Part shown: in pieces, positions 33,164 through 41,879 of the stretch
Layout of the letters: the number at the start of each line of letters is the position of its first letter
How positions within the stretch are numbered: position 1 is the stretch's first letter
Source: Parabacteroides distasonis
GTDB lineage: Bacteria > Bacteroidota > Bacteroidia > Bacteroidales > Tannerellaceae
DNA: 64,000 bases
Direction: 5' to 3'
NCBI GenBank assembly: GCA_021531775.1
Contig: JAFBIU010000004.1
Location: forward strand, 98,410-162,409
Program-made: the position numbers and the translations under genes
Notes under the pieces: generated by a model
Seen by the model: the letters and a program-made list of their open reading frames with translations, nothing else
Database searches by the model: none
Told to the model about the DNA's origin: nothing

Positions 33164-34558
33164 ATGTATCGCCTCTGCCTGTTCCTCTACCTTTTATATA
33201 TGATGGTGCTCTGTCCGGGTTGCCAGTCGGCTTCGCCGGATGCGGAGCAGGAGGTGGTGGACGTGGATTTGCCGCAACTGATCGAACGGGACACCCTGAC
33301 AGCTGTCACGCTCTACAGTTCGACCTCCTACTTCCAGTATAAGTTTCAGCCGATGGGTTACGAGTATGACCTAATCCTGAACTTCGCCCAGTCGCAAGGA
33401 TTGCAGCTGCAAGTGAAAGTGGCTGAGAATGCGGCCCGACTGGTCGAGATGCTGGAAGCGGGTGAGGCAGACGTGGTGGCTTATCCCCTGCCCATCAATA
33501 AGCAGCTGAAAGAGCGGGTGATCTATTGTGGTCACGAGACCATCTCGAATCAAGTGCTGGTGCAACGAGGAGGCCGACGTGACACGGTCTTGACGGATGT
33601 CACCCAACTGATCGGTCGGAAAGTGCATGTCAAGGCGGGAACCCGCTATGCGGAACGGTTGGCCAACCTGAATGCAGAATTGGGGGGTGGCATCGAGATG
33701 CACTATATCGAGAAGGACACGGTCACCACGGAAGATCTGATCGAGATGGTGGCAAAGGGTGAGATTGACTATACGGTCAGCGACGACAAAATCGCCCGGC
33801 TGAACCGGACCTATTTTGCCCATATCAATTGCGACCTGCAGGTGAGCTTTCAGCAACGCTCTTCCTGGATGGTCCGCCGCAGCAGTCCTTTGTTGGCCGA
33901 AGCCATCAACCAATGGGCCGAGGACAATGCCGGACAACGTTCGTTCAAAGCGGCCATGAAGCGTTACTTCGAACGGAGCAAGCAGCCAGCTGTCACCGTC
34001 ATGCCCAAGATTGCCGATGGACATATCTCCCCATACGACGATCTCTTCCGCAAACATGCGAAGAACATCGGTTGGGACTGGCAGCTGCTGGCCTCAATCG
34101 CCTATCAGGAGTCACGTTTCAACACCTCGCTGGTCTCCTGGGCCGGTGCCGAGGGGTTGATGGGTATCATGCCCAGTACGGCCAAGGCCTTGGGTGTGTC
34201 GCCCCATGAGTTGCAGGATCCGGATATAGGTATCCGGGTGGGTGTCGAGTGTCTGCACCGCTTTCGGCAGGGTTTCTCCCGGGTAGCGGATCCGGAGGAG
34301 AAGATCAAATTCACCTTGGCCTCCTACAATGCGGGTATCGGGCATATTTACGATGCACAACGTTTGGCGGAAAAATATGGCAAAGATCCGTTGCGGTGGG
34401 ACAATCATGTGGCCGAGTTCGTGCGTCTGAAGAGCGATCCGACCTACTACAACGACCCGCTCTGCAAGCATGGTTATCTACGTGGTTCGGAGACCTTTGC
34501 GTATGTGACGGAAGTGGTCCAGCGTTATCACTATTATAAACAACATATCAAACATTAA
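33164..34558 (+). CDS. MltF-like membrane-bound lytic murein transglycosylase (lipoprotein)
   Basis: 464 aa. A signal peptide ends in the lipobox LCPGC, so it is a lipoprotein. Residues about 50-270 are a solute-binding (SBP_bac_3) domain and about 300-430 an SLT domain with catalytic Glu in AYQESRFN, then GLMGIMPSTAKALG and ASYNAGIGH. This two-domain order is that of MltF, which cleaves peptidoglycan from the periplasmic face. The frame runs upstream into rlmD, but the ATG at 33164 gives the correct signal peptide. Confidence 0.9.
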   Translation: MYRLCLFLYLLYMMVLCPGCQSASPDAEQEVVDVDLPQLIERDTLTAVTLYSSTSYFQYKFQPMGYEYDLILNFAQSQGLQLQVKVAENAARLVEMLEAGEADVVAYPLPINKQLKERVIYCGHETISNQVLVQRGGRRDTVLTDVTQLIGRKVHVKAGTRYAERLANLNAELGGGIEMHYIEKDTVTTEDLIEMVAKGEIDYTVSDDKIARLNRTYFAHINCDLQVSFQQRSSWMVRRSSPLLAEAINQWAEDNAGQRSFKAAMKRYFERSKQPAVTVMPKIADGHISPYDDLFRKHAKNIGWDWQLLASIAYQESRFNTSLVSWAGAEGLMGIMPSTAKALGVSPHELQDPDIGIRVGVECLHRFRQGFSRVADPEEKIKFTLASYNAGIGHIYDAQRLAEKYGKDPLRWDNHVAEFVRLKSDPTYYNDPLCKHGYLRGSETFAYVTEVVQRYHYYKQHIKH

Positions 34559-34572
34559 TCACAAAACGTATC

Positions 34573-36216
34573 ATGGGATTATTTATCAAGAAACCATTGG
34601 AAGAGCTGCTGGCAGAAGCCAATGAGACGGGCAGCAAGACGCTGAAACGTATCCTCGGTCCGTGGAGCCTCATCGCCTTGGGTGTAGGTGTCATCATCGG
34701 TGCCGGCCTCTTCTCCATCACCGGAACGGTAGCTGCAGGCTACACAGGTCCGGCCATTACACTCTCGTTTGCCATTGCCGCCTTGGGGTGCTGCTTCGCA
34801 GGTCTCTGTTATGCGGAGTTCGCCTCCATGATTCCGGTGGCGGGTAGTGCCTATACCTATTCGTATGCCACCATGGGCGAGCTGATCGCCTGGATCATCG
34901 GTTGGGACCTAGTGCTGGAATATACCGTGGCAGCTACCACCGTCAGCATCAGTTGGAGCCGTTACTTAGTCGTCTTTTTAGAGGGCTTAGGCATTCATCT
35001 GCCACATGCCTTGACGGCCTGTCCGTGGGACGGAGGTATTGTGAATATACCGGCCTTTCTCATTGTCGTGATGATGAGTCTCTTCCTCATCCGAGGAACC
35101 AAGGGAAGCTCCATTTTCAACGGCATCATCGTCTTTCTGAAGGTCTCTGTCGTACTGGCCTTTGTCGTACTGGGCTGGCAATACATCCGGATGGAAAACT
35201 TCACGCCCTACATTCCGGAAAACACCGGCACCTTGGGTGAGTTCGGCTTCTCCGGAGTCTTGCGCGGAGCGGCCATTGTCTTTTTCGCCTTCTTGGGTTT
35301 CGATGCGGTCAGTACCGCAGCACAAGAGACGCGCAACCCGAAGCGGAACATGCCGATCGGTATTTTGGCTTCGTTGCTGATCGTGACCATTCTCTACATG
35401 CTCTTTGCCCACGTGATGACGGGTGTGGCACACTATTCGCTCTTCGGCGGACAGAACGGTATTGCTCCGGTAGCCATTGCCATCGAGCACATGGGCGAGG
35501 CGGATGCAGCCGGTGTGATTCATCCCGATTTCCCCTGGCTGAACCGGGCCATCATCCTGGCCATTCTGTTCGGTTACTGTTCAGTCATCATGGTGACGTT
35601 GTTGGGTCAGAGCCGTGTCTTCTTCAGCATGAGCCGTGACGGCTTGCTGCCACCCCTCTTCTGCCAGGTACACGAGAAATACCGTACACCGGCCAAGAGC
35701 AATTTCCTTTTCATGTTGATTGTCGGTTCCTTGGCAGCCGTTGTCCCGGCACAAGTGGCCGGTGAAATGACCAGTATCGGTACGCTCTTTGCCTTCACCT
35801 TGGTATGTGCAGGTGTATTGGTCATCCGGAAGACGATGCCGGATGCCACCAGCTCCTTCAAAACCCCCTTTGTCCCCTTCGTGCCGATCATGGGTATTGC
35901 CACCTGCCTCTGCATGATGGTGTTCCTGCCGGCCGACACCTGGATCCGGTTAGTCTTGTGGATGCTCATCGGACTGGACATCTATACGGTCTATGGCATC
36001 AAGCATAGCAAACTGGAATTGGGAAAAGAGCGTCATGGCGGTCAGTTCACGCTCAACATGATTGGCGTCGTACTCTCCGTTCTCTCTGTCTTGACGGGTC
36101 TCTGGCATCAGCAGACCGTGGGTTGGGGCGAAAGCAAAGTGTTGCTCGTCATCTCGTTCCTCTTTGCCTTCACCCACTTGGCCTATTACATGTACCGATT
36201 CTGGAAACAGAAGTAA
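34573..36216 (+). CDS. APC-superfamily amino acid permease (CAT-like)
   Basis: 547 aa with about 12-14 membrane segments. The first helix carries the substrate loop GVIIGAGLFSITGTVAA, and CYAEFASMIPVAGSAYTYSY is the conserved third-helix region. FFAFLGFDAVSTAAQETRNP is typical of cationic amino acid transporter (CAT/YfnA) members. Inner-membrane uptake of amino acids is expected, substrate unknown. It follows mltF by 14 bp and converges with the SpoIID-like gene. Confidence 0.9.
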   Translation: MGLFIKKPLEELLAEANETGSKTLKRILGPWSLIALGVGVIIGAGLFSITGTVAAGYTGPAITLSFAIAALGCCFAGLCYAEFASMIPVAGSAYTYSYATMGELIAWIIGWDLVLEYTVAATTVSISWSRYLVVFLEGLGIHLPHALTACPWDGGIVNIPAFLIVVMMSLFLIRGTKGSSIFNGIIVFLKVSVVLAFVVLGWQYIRMENFTPYIPENTGTLGEFGFSGVLRGAAIVFFAFLGFDAVSTAAQETRNPKRNMPIGILASLLIVTILYMLFAHVMTGVAHYSLFGGQNGIAPVAIAIEHMGEADAAGVIHPDFPWLNRAIILAILFGYCSVIMVTLLGQSRVFFSMSRDGLLPPLFCQVHEKYRTPAKSNFLFMLIVGSLAAVVPAQVAGEMTSIGTLFAFTLVCAGVLVIRKTMPDATSSFKTPFVPFVPIMGIATCLCMMVFLPADTWIRLVLWMLIGLDIYTVYGIKHSKLELGKERHGGQFTLNMIGVVLSVLSVLTGLWHQQTVGWGESKVLLVISFLFAFTHLAYYMYRFWKQK

Positions 36217-36229
36217 AGGTTGCCCCCCG

Positions 36230-37624
36230 TCAGGGTTCATCATACCGCTGAAGCGTGGCACCCGGATAGTAATGCATCAGGATCTGTCGGTAGTCAAAAC
36301 CTTGGGCTCCCATCACGGCAGCACCAATCTGGCAGAGTCCGACCCCGTGTCCCCAACCGGCTCCGATGAGCCGGAAGGAGGCCGGGATGCCATGACATAC
36401 CGCCCCTTTCTCAACCACAAAAGCGGAACTGTAGAGATGGGTTTCTGAAAGTGTCCGGCGTATCTCCAATTCCTTCCCGATGACGACACTCCGTGCTGTT
36501 CCCCGGATCTCCAACCGGACAATCCGTCCCGATGGACCCCGTTCGATGGGCACCAAATCCACTATCTGCCCGACGTGAAAACCGCTCTTCCGGGCGATCA
36601 ACTCCGACAATTCCTCCTGGGTGTACTGCACCTGCCAACGATAGAAATCGGTGGTCTCCTGATCGTAACTATTCAGTACTTGACGCAAGATGGCTGCATC
36701 CCGCGTATGGCAATAGGCCGCGGGAGTCTGCCGGATCCAACGATCAGCCTCCTTCTCTTGGGTCAAGTCTGGAAAGGCCGTTTCAGCACCATCCCGCACA
36801 GCCCGCAGATAGGGATGCGGCACCGGTTCCCAACAGCTTTCAAACTGTTCGGTCACCCCTCCACAACACTTGGAGAAGCGTGTGTCGCACAGGGTACCGG
36901 CATAGAGCAACACCTCTCCAGCCGTCTCGCTTACCGCCTCCTCTACGATGGGGGTCGAGGCGCGTGTCACACCCTGATAACGTTGGCAATGGTCATCGGC
37001 ACATACGTCAAACAGGGTATGGTCATCGTGGTCGTACCAACGGATGCGGAGGTTCTCGCTCTCTTGCATCGCATCGGAAGAAGAGGATTGCTTGCCGGAA
37101 GAAGAGGTATCAGACAACGGGGCATGGGGTTCTTGTTCAGAACGGGAAGTGGAATGACTGATCTGGGCCAATACCCAGCTACGCGAAATGACCGCATGAG
37201 CCTTCAACAGAGCTTTGGAAGCAGTTGCCGACATTTCTGATGAAATGACACTCGTCAGGTAACGTTCCACATCAATCTCATTGATCACCACCAATTGCGA
37301 CCCCTTCGATGCCGGATCGACCACGAGCCGAAGCCCTCCTGCAAAGCGTTGCTGTTCTTTTCGTTGCCAATGGAACTGCACGCCGATCGTCACCTCCTCG
37401 ATCACGAAAGTGGCCTGCTCATCTACCGGCTGAAAGGTCAACGAGGCATAACGCCGGCCCGCAAAAGTGATTTGGCCATCGCTGCAGACAGCCTCCTGAT
37501 CTCCTTCGTACTGAGTTCCTTCCCATGTGTAGGCACCGCAAAAGCAAAAACGCACCTGCGGAGCGGACAATATGCCGACCTGTAACCAAGGAACGGCCTT
37601 CAAAGCCAAGTCATGCTGCTTCAT
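36230..37624 (-). CDS. SpoIID/LytB domain protein
   Basis: 464 aa. The SpoIID region begins near residue 131 (VVINEIDVERYLTSVISSEM) and includes LLKAHAVISRSWVLAQI. The C-terminus has GWGHGVGLCQIGAAVMGAQG and ILMHYYPGATL, hallmarks of the family. A poorly conserved Ser-rich insertion lies near 175-195. No clear signal peptide is visible. SpoIID enzymes cleave glycan strands lacking stem peptides; in non-sporulating Bacteroidota the role is cell-wall turnover. It is 11 bp downstream of the VanX-like gene. Confidence 0.85.
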   Translation of the reverse strand: MKQHDLALKAVPWLQVGILSAPQVRFCFCGAYTWEGTQYEGDQEAVCSDGQITFAGRRYASLTFQPVDEQATFVIEEVTIGVQFHWQRKEQQRFAGGLRLVVDPASKGSQLVVINEIDVERYLTSVISSEMSATASKALLKAHAVISRSWVLAQISHSTSRSEQEPHAPLSDTSSSGKQSSSSDAMQESENLRIRWYDHDDHTLFDVCADDHCQRYQGVTRASTPIVEEAVSETAGEVLLYAGTLCDTRFSKCCGGVTEQFESCWEPVPHPYLRAVRDGAETAFPDLTQEKEADRWIRQTPAAYCHTRDAAILRQVLNSYDQETTDFYRWQVQYTQEELSELIARKSGFHVGQIVDLVPIERGPSGRIVRLEIRGTARSVVIGKELEIRRTLSETHLYSSAFVVEKGAVCHGIPASFRLIGAGWGHGVGLCQIGAAVMGAQGFDYRQILMHYYPGATLQRYDEP

Positions 37625-37635
37625 AGAACCATCGT

Positions 37636-38397
37636 TTAGTGAGAGAGTGACACCGTACGGTTCGGAATGGAATGGATGCTTACCGGGAAGGTGAAATAGG
37701 TATCCGGAAAGGGCTCATTGGCCAACGTGAAGTGCCACCATTCATATTCATAGGGTTTGAAGCCATGGGCGAGCATCGCCTTGCGCAGGATCATCCGGTT
37801 GGCATACTGTTCCTCGTTGAGTGGGGTGTAGGTACCCACCTCCTGCCCCGGCTGGGCACTGGGATGCGAAGCAACACCAAAATAGTCGAACGTACAACCC
37901 ATATCGACCTCCTTGCCCTTCGTATCGTCGAAAAGGGTCAAGTCAATCGTACTTCCGCGTGTATGGCCGGAGTGTTCGGCAATGTACTCCTGCGGAATCA
38001 GTACAGCCTTGTCCAGTTCAGGATAGAAATAGGGTTTCATCCGTATATCTTCCAAGTCCTTACCCCATTCCATGAAATAATCCACGGCTTTTTGCGGACG
38101 ATAGGCATCAAAGATCTTCAACCGATAGCCCTGGCGCATCAACTCGTCGCTCACCACTTTCAGTGAGTCAGCAGCTTGTCGTGTCAAAAGAGCCACTGGT
38201 TCCTCATAGCCCGGAATCCGGTCACCAATAAAATTATAGGTGCTGTAATAGCGGATCTCCAAAATCGCTTCGGGCACAACGTCTGTCACAACCACAAACG
38301 CAGAGGCATCCTCTTCGGGCAAGACCTCCGCCGGCTTCGGTCCTGTACATGCCATGCATAGAGCCACCCAAGCTCCAAGAATAAATACGTTTCTCAT
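37636..38397 (-). CDS. D-alanyl-D-alanine dipeptidase (VanX/DdpX-like, M15), lipoprotein
   Basis: 253 aa. A lipoprotein signal ends in LCMAC. The M15D features are present: FDAYRPQKAVDYF, the zinc motif SGHTRGSTIDL (His and Asp ligands) and EWWHF, which holds the catalytic Glu and third ligand. It hydrolyses D-Ala-D-Ala in the periplasm, most likely to salvage wall material; nothing nearby suggests vancomycin resistance. It is transcribed with the SpoIID-like gene, forming a wall-recycling pair. A TATTTTTG -7 box (minus strand) lies at 38426-38433. Confidence 0.9.
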   Translation of the reverse strand: MRNVFILGAWVALCMACTGPKPAEVLPEEDASAFVVVTDVVPEAILEIRYYSTYNFIGDRIPGYEEPVALLTRQAADSLKVVSDELMRQGYRLKIFDAYRPQKAVDYFMEWGKDLEDIRMKPYFYPELDKAVLIPQEYIAEHSGHTRGSTIDLTLFDDTKGKEVDMGCTFDYFGVASHPSAQPGQEVGTYTPLNEEQYANRMILRKAMLAHGFKPYEYEWWHFTLANEPFPDTYFTFPVSIHSIPNRTVSLSH

Positions 38398-38425
38398 TTC
38401 TACAAATCTTAACTGGTTTAGGTGT

Positions 38426-38451
38426 CAAAAATACGAATTTTTCTATCTTTG
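38426..38451. promoter_or_regulatory. Back-to-back -7 boxes for the dipeptidase and AraC genes
   Basis: Minus-strand TATTTTTG (plus CAAAAATA, 38426-38433) faces left toward the dipeptidase gene; TATCTTTG (38444-38451) faces right toward the AraC gene. Only 10 bp separate them, so the two promoters should compete or share regulators. Confidence 0.5.
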
Positions 38452-38482
38452 CATCCATCTATTGAACAGAAATTGGCCTAAT

Positions 38483-39316
38483 ATGTTACATTCACAGATT
38501 CTTTTACCCTCCGAGCCTTTGCGTCCCTTTGTCCATCATTATTGGATAATGCGTGCCGACCGCAATAGCATGGCCATGAACATCCTGCCGACGGGTTGTA
38601 CAAAATGGATGTTTCATTGGGCCAAGCCCTTCTGTATAAACGGCTTCCAGGACATAAACAACAGGGCTTCCCTCTGTGGACAGTATCAAACGGCTGCACA
38701 GGTCGTCATGCAGGGTGAAGCCAATCTCCTGTTCGTCTTTTTCCGTCCTTATGCCATGAAGATGATCACCGGCATTCCGTGCGACCTATTCGCCAACAGC
38801 AATATCGCTCTGGACGATTTGGGAATCCCTGAATTCAAATGGTTGAAACAGCAGATTCTGGAAACTACGGATAAGCTGACAGCTATCCGGCTCATCGAAG
38901 AGTTCATTATCCGTCAGCTGATTCGCCGATCTGATGATGTGCATCTCAAACAGTTTATGGAGGTTTGTCATACGATTGAGCTTTATCCGAACGCATCCCT
39001 CTCCTACCTGGCTGAGAAGGCATGTCTCAGTGAACGCCAGCTTCGCCGATTATTTTTGAACTACATCGGTATGCCCCCGAAACATTTGATGCGGATCCAG
39101 CGTTGTCTGGTGGCATCCCAAAGTATCCTGCAGACGAGCGAACGGGATTTCTCGAGCCTCATTTATCAACTGGGATTCACGGATCATTCGCATTTCTACA
39201 AAGAGTTCAAGCTGTTTGCAGGCATGTCTCCTTCTAATTTCTTGGACCATATCTCCAACATTCGTGGAAATGATTTGATTCGCGGTTATCAAGCCTATCA
39301 CAAACAAGGCAGATAA
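38483..39316 (+). CDS. AraC-family transcriptional regulator
   Basis: 277 aa from the ATG at 38483. The N-terminal sensor part (PSEPLRPFVHHYWIM, NILPTGCTKWMFHW) is of the DUF6597 type. Residues about 165-265 form the double helix-turn-helix: ASLSYLAEKACLSERQLRRL and DFSSLIYQLGFTDHSHFYKE. The ligand is unknown. It lies divergent from the dipeptidase gene, so it may regulate it. An independent terminator follows. Confidence 0.9.
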   Translation: MLHSQILLPSEPLRPFVHHYWIMRADRNSMAMNILPTGCTKWMFHWAKPFCINGFQDINNRASLCGQYQTAAQVVMQGEANLLFVFFRPYAMKMITGIPCDLFANSNIALDDLGIPEFKWLKQQILETTDKLTAIRLIEEFIIRQLIRRSDDVHLKQFMEVCHTIELYPNASLSYLAEKACLSERQLRRLFLNYIGMPPKHLMRIQRCLVASQSILQTSERDFSSLIYQLGFTDHSHFYKEFKLFAGMSPSNFLDHISNIRGNDLIRGYQAYHKQGR

Positions 39317-39356
39317 AACGTCTTCTGCACATAAACAGCCCGATTGATACTAAAAA

Positions 39357-39390
39357 AAGGTCTTGAGGAATCCCCCCAAGACCTTCCTTT
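39357..39390. terminator. Bidirectional terminator between AraC gene and GH92 operon
   Basis: AAGGTCTTG (39357-39365) pairs perfectly with CAAGACCTT (39377-39385), with seven A on the left and a T-rich right side. Confidence 0.85.
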
Positions 39391-39399
39391 TCTAATCCC

Positions 39400-39597
39400 T
39401 TATTTTAATTGATAGCGTGTGCGCATCGCCTCCTGTTCTTCGGGAGACAAGCTCTTCATGAATGCTTTCCAACCCGGACAAAAGCGCGTATGCCAATGCC
39501 AGAAACGAGCCAACAGCGATTTCGGATTCGTATCGTACCGTTTCCGTAAGCGGCACTGATAGCAAGGCATCTTTTCCTTCTCCATGGCTCCTATCAT
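39400..39597 (-). CDS. Small CxxC protein at the end of the GH92 operon
   Basis: 65 aa. The ATG at 39597 overlaps the stop of the upstream GH92 gene in an ATGA arrangement. The product begins MIGAMEKEKMPCYQCRLRKR and has FWHWHTRFCPGWKAF followed by KSLSPEEQEAM. One CxxC, a further Cys and nearby His residues suggest a small zinc-binding protein. No family recognised. Translational coupling and the terminator just after it support a real gene. Confidence 0.65.
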   Translation of the reverse strand: MIGAMEKEKMPCYQCRLRKRYDTNPKSLLARFWHWHTRFCPGWKAFMKSLSPEEQEAMRTRYQLK

Positions 39598-41867
39598 TGA
39601 ATCGGTTGAGCCGAAGGAGGCGGCGTAGCCACACCCCATTGCTTATTGGCACGCGGACCCATCTCCAGTTCCAGCAAGCCACCCTCAGCCAAGTCGCTGT
39701 GGTGGAACCAGGACTGGTTCAGTTCCTTGCCGTTCAAACGGGCCGACTGCACATACTTGTTCTCTTCGGAAGCATTGTTGGCACGAATCTCGAAGCTCTT
39801 ACCCTCGCCCAGATCGATCTTGACGCGGGTGAATATCGGACTACCAATGTTGTAGGTAGGCGAGCCCGGTGTCACCGGATAGAAGCCCATCTCACTGAAG
39901 GCCACGAAAGCAGACATACCGCCACCATCTTCGTCACCCGGAACACCCATCAGGTCGTTACGGAACCACTGGTTCAGCAAGGTACGGATACGCTTCTGTG
40001 TCATCCAAGGCTTGCCGGCATAATTATAGAGATAGGGAATGTGTAAACTCGGTTCGTTGGCCATCGAATACATGCCGACATTACCTGTGTGGTCGGGCAA
40101 GAAGGAATAGAATGACCATTTCGACATACCTAACGGTGTGTTGAACATCGAATCCAAGGCTGCTGTGAACACCTCGTTGCCACCGATCAGGGAGATCAGA
40201 TCCGCCACGTTATGCTGCACATCCCAACGATAGATGTAACCATTGTTCTCGTCGTAATAGTCACGTGCACCCAGGCCACCGTCATACCGGTAATCCACCT
40301 CCGGCAAGAAGTGTCCCTCCTTGTCTTTGGGATGGAAGAAACGGGTCTCCGGATTGAAGACATTCCGGTAGTTGTAGGAACGTTTCAGGTAGTAAGCAGC
40401 CTCCTCATCCTTACCCAACTCCTGGGCGATCTGCGAGAGACACCATTCGTCGTACGACGTACCCAATGTGACGGCAATCGGCTGACGCTTCTCCCAAATG
40501 GAGACATTCGGAACAGTCTCCTTCTCCCCCTTCTGGAGAGCCGGGATGTAGCCATGCTCTTTGTAGAAATCATCCAACCAACCGGCCGGAGCAGCCGACC
40601 AGGGGATCAAGGTTTTCTCCTCAATGCCCTTCTTGCAAGCGATATAGGCCTGCTCCAGGTCAAACCCACGCAAGCCCTTCCGATAACCATCGATCACGGT
40701 TGCCACGGCATGGTTTGAATTCATACGACGCGAATCGCCCGTCACCTCCGGGAAGGTAGGCATCCAATTGTTACCCATCTGTTCTGCCATCAGCAGATAG
40801 GACTGGATGATGTCGTTCTCACGATCCTGATCGATCAAGACACGGAGTGGATGCGTAGCACGATAGGTGTCCCAAATCCAATCGTCGGTATAGAAGGCAC
40901 GACCCTCATCGGAATGGATCTGACCGTCGAACGCACTGTAATAACGTCCATCTTCACTCAGGCAAACGGGACGTTCGAAACAGCGATAGAGCGAGGTGTA
41001 GAACACGGTCTGCTGATCCTTTGTACCCCCTTCGATCTGAATTTTGCCCAATGCTTCGTTCCAGCATTGGCGAGCCGTTTCGGCCACCGCTGCCACATCG
41101 AAGCTCTTGATCTCCCGTTCCATATTCTTTTGAGCCTGTGCCTCGTCGATGAAGGAGATGCCATAACGCACACCGATCCGGCCCGCCTTGTCACCAAAGG
41201 CCAACACCACAGCGGCATCCTTACCCTCGGCAGATGTCTGACCAAATTGTACGCCATCGGCTGTCAACACACCCTGCTGGGCCGGTTCTGCATCCACTTC
41301 GGCATACAGATAGACCTTGGTCTTTCGATCGACATACTGATAACCGCTGACGCTCTTTCCCTGTGCCTTCAAAGCTCCATTCCGGCTGTTGAAGACCAGA
41401 TAGGCAGTTCCCGGCTGCTCGAAATCCAACGCATAGACGGCACTCTGATGCGAAGGCGCATAATCGACTGCCACCTGTTGTTCGTCCAAATAGACCTGAT
41501 AACGGTAGGGTTTGATCTGTTCCGCATCATAGCTCAGCTCCAGCACCGGACGCAAACCAGCTGCGTCGCCCTGATAGGGACTCAGGTTGAAAGCTGAACT
41601 GCCTCGGTGGCTGGTCACGATCAAAGGCAGACCTCCCAAACGGTCTCCCGTGAAATCGGCACGTTCCGGATAGACACGCAACATACTGTTAGGCAGGTGC
41701 ACGGTCGGATAGGTAGGCACCAACAGGTGGCTGATGTTTCCCATGTAGGGATTCACACAGTCCACCGGTTGCTGTACAGACTGGCAAACCTCGCCCGTCT
41801 GCTGGCAAGCGGTCAACAAAAGGGCCGATGCCAAGCAGGCGAATGAAGATTGAAGATAATGTTTCAT
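39594..41867 (-). CDS. GH92 alpha-mannosidase, lipoprotein
   Basis: 757 aa. The signal peptide ends in a lipobox (LLLTAC), so the enzyme is membrane-anchored and probably surface or periplasmic. The N-terminal beta-sandwich starts DCVNPYMGNISHLLVPTYP; the catalytic (alpha/alpha)6 barrel includes GDEDGGGMSAFVAFSEMGFY, the typical GH92 signature with its acidic base. GH92 enzymes remove alpha-mannose from N-glycans or yeast mannans with calcium. The signature deviates (GGGMSAFVAFSE versus the usual GQMSAWYVFSA), so specificity may differ from its neighbour. Second gene of the operon. Confidence 0.92.
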   Translation of the reverse strand: MKHYLQSSFACLASALLLTACQQTGEVCQSVQQPVDCVNPYMGNISHLLVPTYPTVHLPNSMLRVYPERADFTGDRLGGLPLIVTSHRGSSAFNLSPYQGDAAGLRPVLELSYDAEQIKPYRYQVYLDEQQVAVDYAPSHQSAVYALDFEQPGTAYLVFNSRNGALKAQGKSVSGYQYVDRKTKVYLYAEVDAEPAQQGVLTADGVQFGQTSAEGKDAAVVLAFGDKAGRIGVRYGISFIDEAQAQKNMEREIKSFDVAAVAETARQCWNEALGKIQIEGGTKDQQTVFYTSLYRCFERPVCLSEDGRYYSAFDGQIHSDEGRAFYTDDWIWDTYRATHPLRVLIDQDRENDIIQSYLLMAEQMGNNWMPTFPEVTGDSRRMNSNHAVATVIDGYRKGLRGFDLEQAYIACKKGIEEKTLIPWSAAPAGWLDDFYKEHGYIPALQKGEKETVPNVSIWEKRQPIAVTLGTSYDEWCLSQIAQELGKDEEAAYYLKRSYNYRNVFNPETRFFHPKDKEGHFLPEVDYRYDGGLGARDYYDENNGYIYRWDVQHNVADLISLIGGNEVFTAALDSMFNTPLGMSKWSFYSFLPDHTGNVGMYSMANEPSLHIPYLYNYAGKPWMTQKRIRTLLNQWFRNDLMGVPGDEDGGGMSAFVAFSEMGFYPVTPGSPTYNIGSPIFTRVKIDLGEGKSFEIRANNASEENKYVQSARLNGKELNQSWFHHSDLAEGGLLELEMGPRANKQWGVATPPPSAQPIQ

Positions 41868-41879
41868 ACGAAGATGCTT

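Noticed and set aside
37636..38397. Vancomycin-resistance gene
   Set aside because: Although VanX-like, it has a lipoprotein signal, sits beside a SpoIID-like gene, and has no vanH/A or vanR/S neighbours; wall recycling is more likely.
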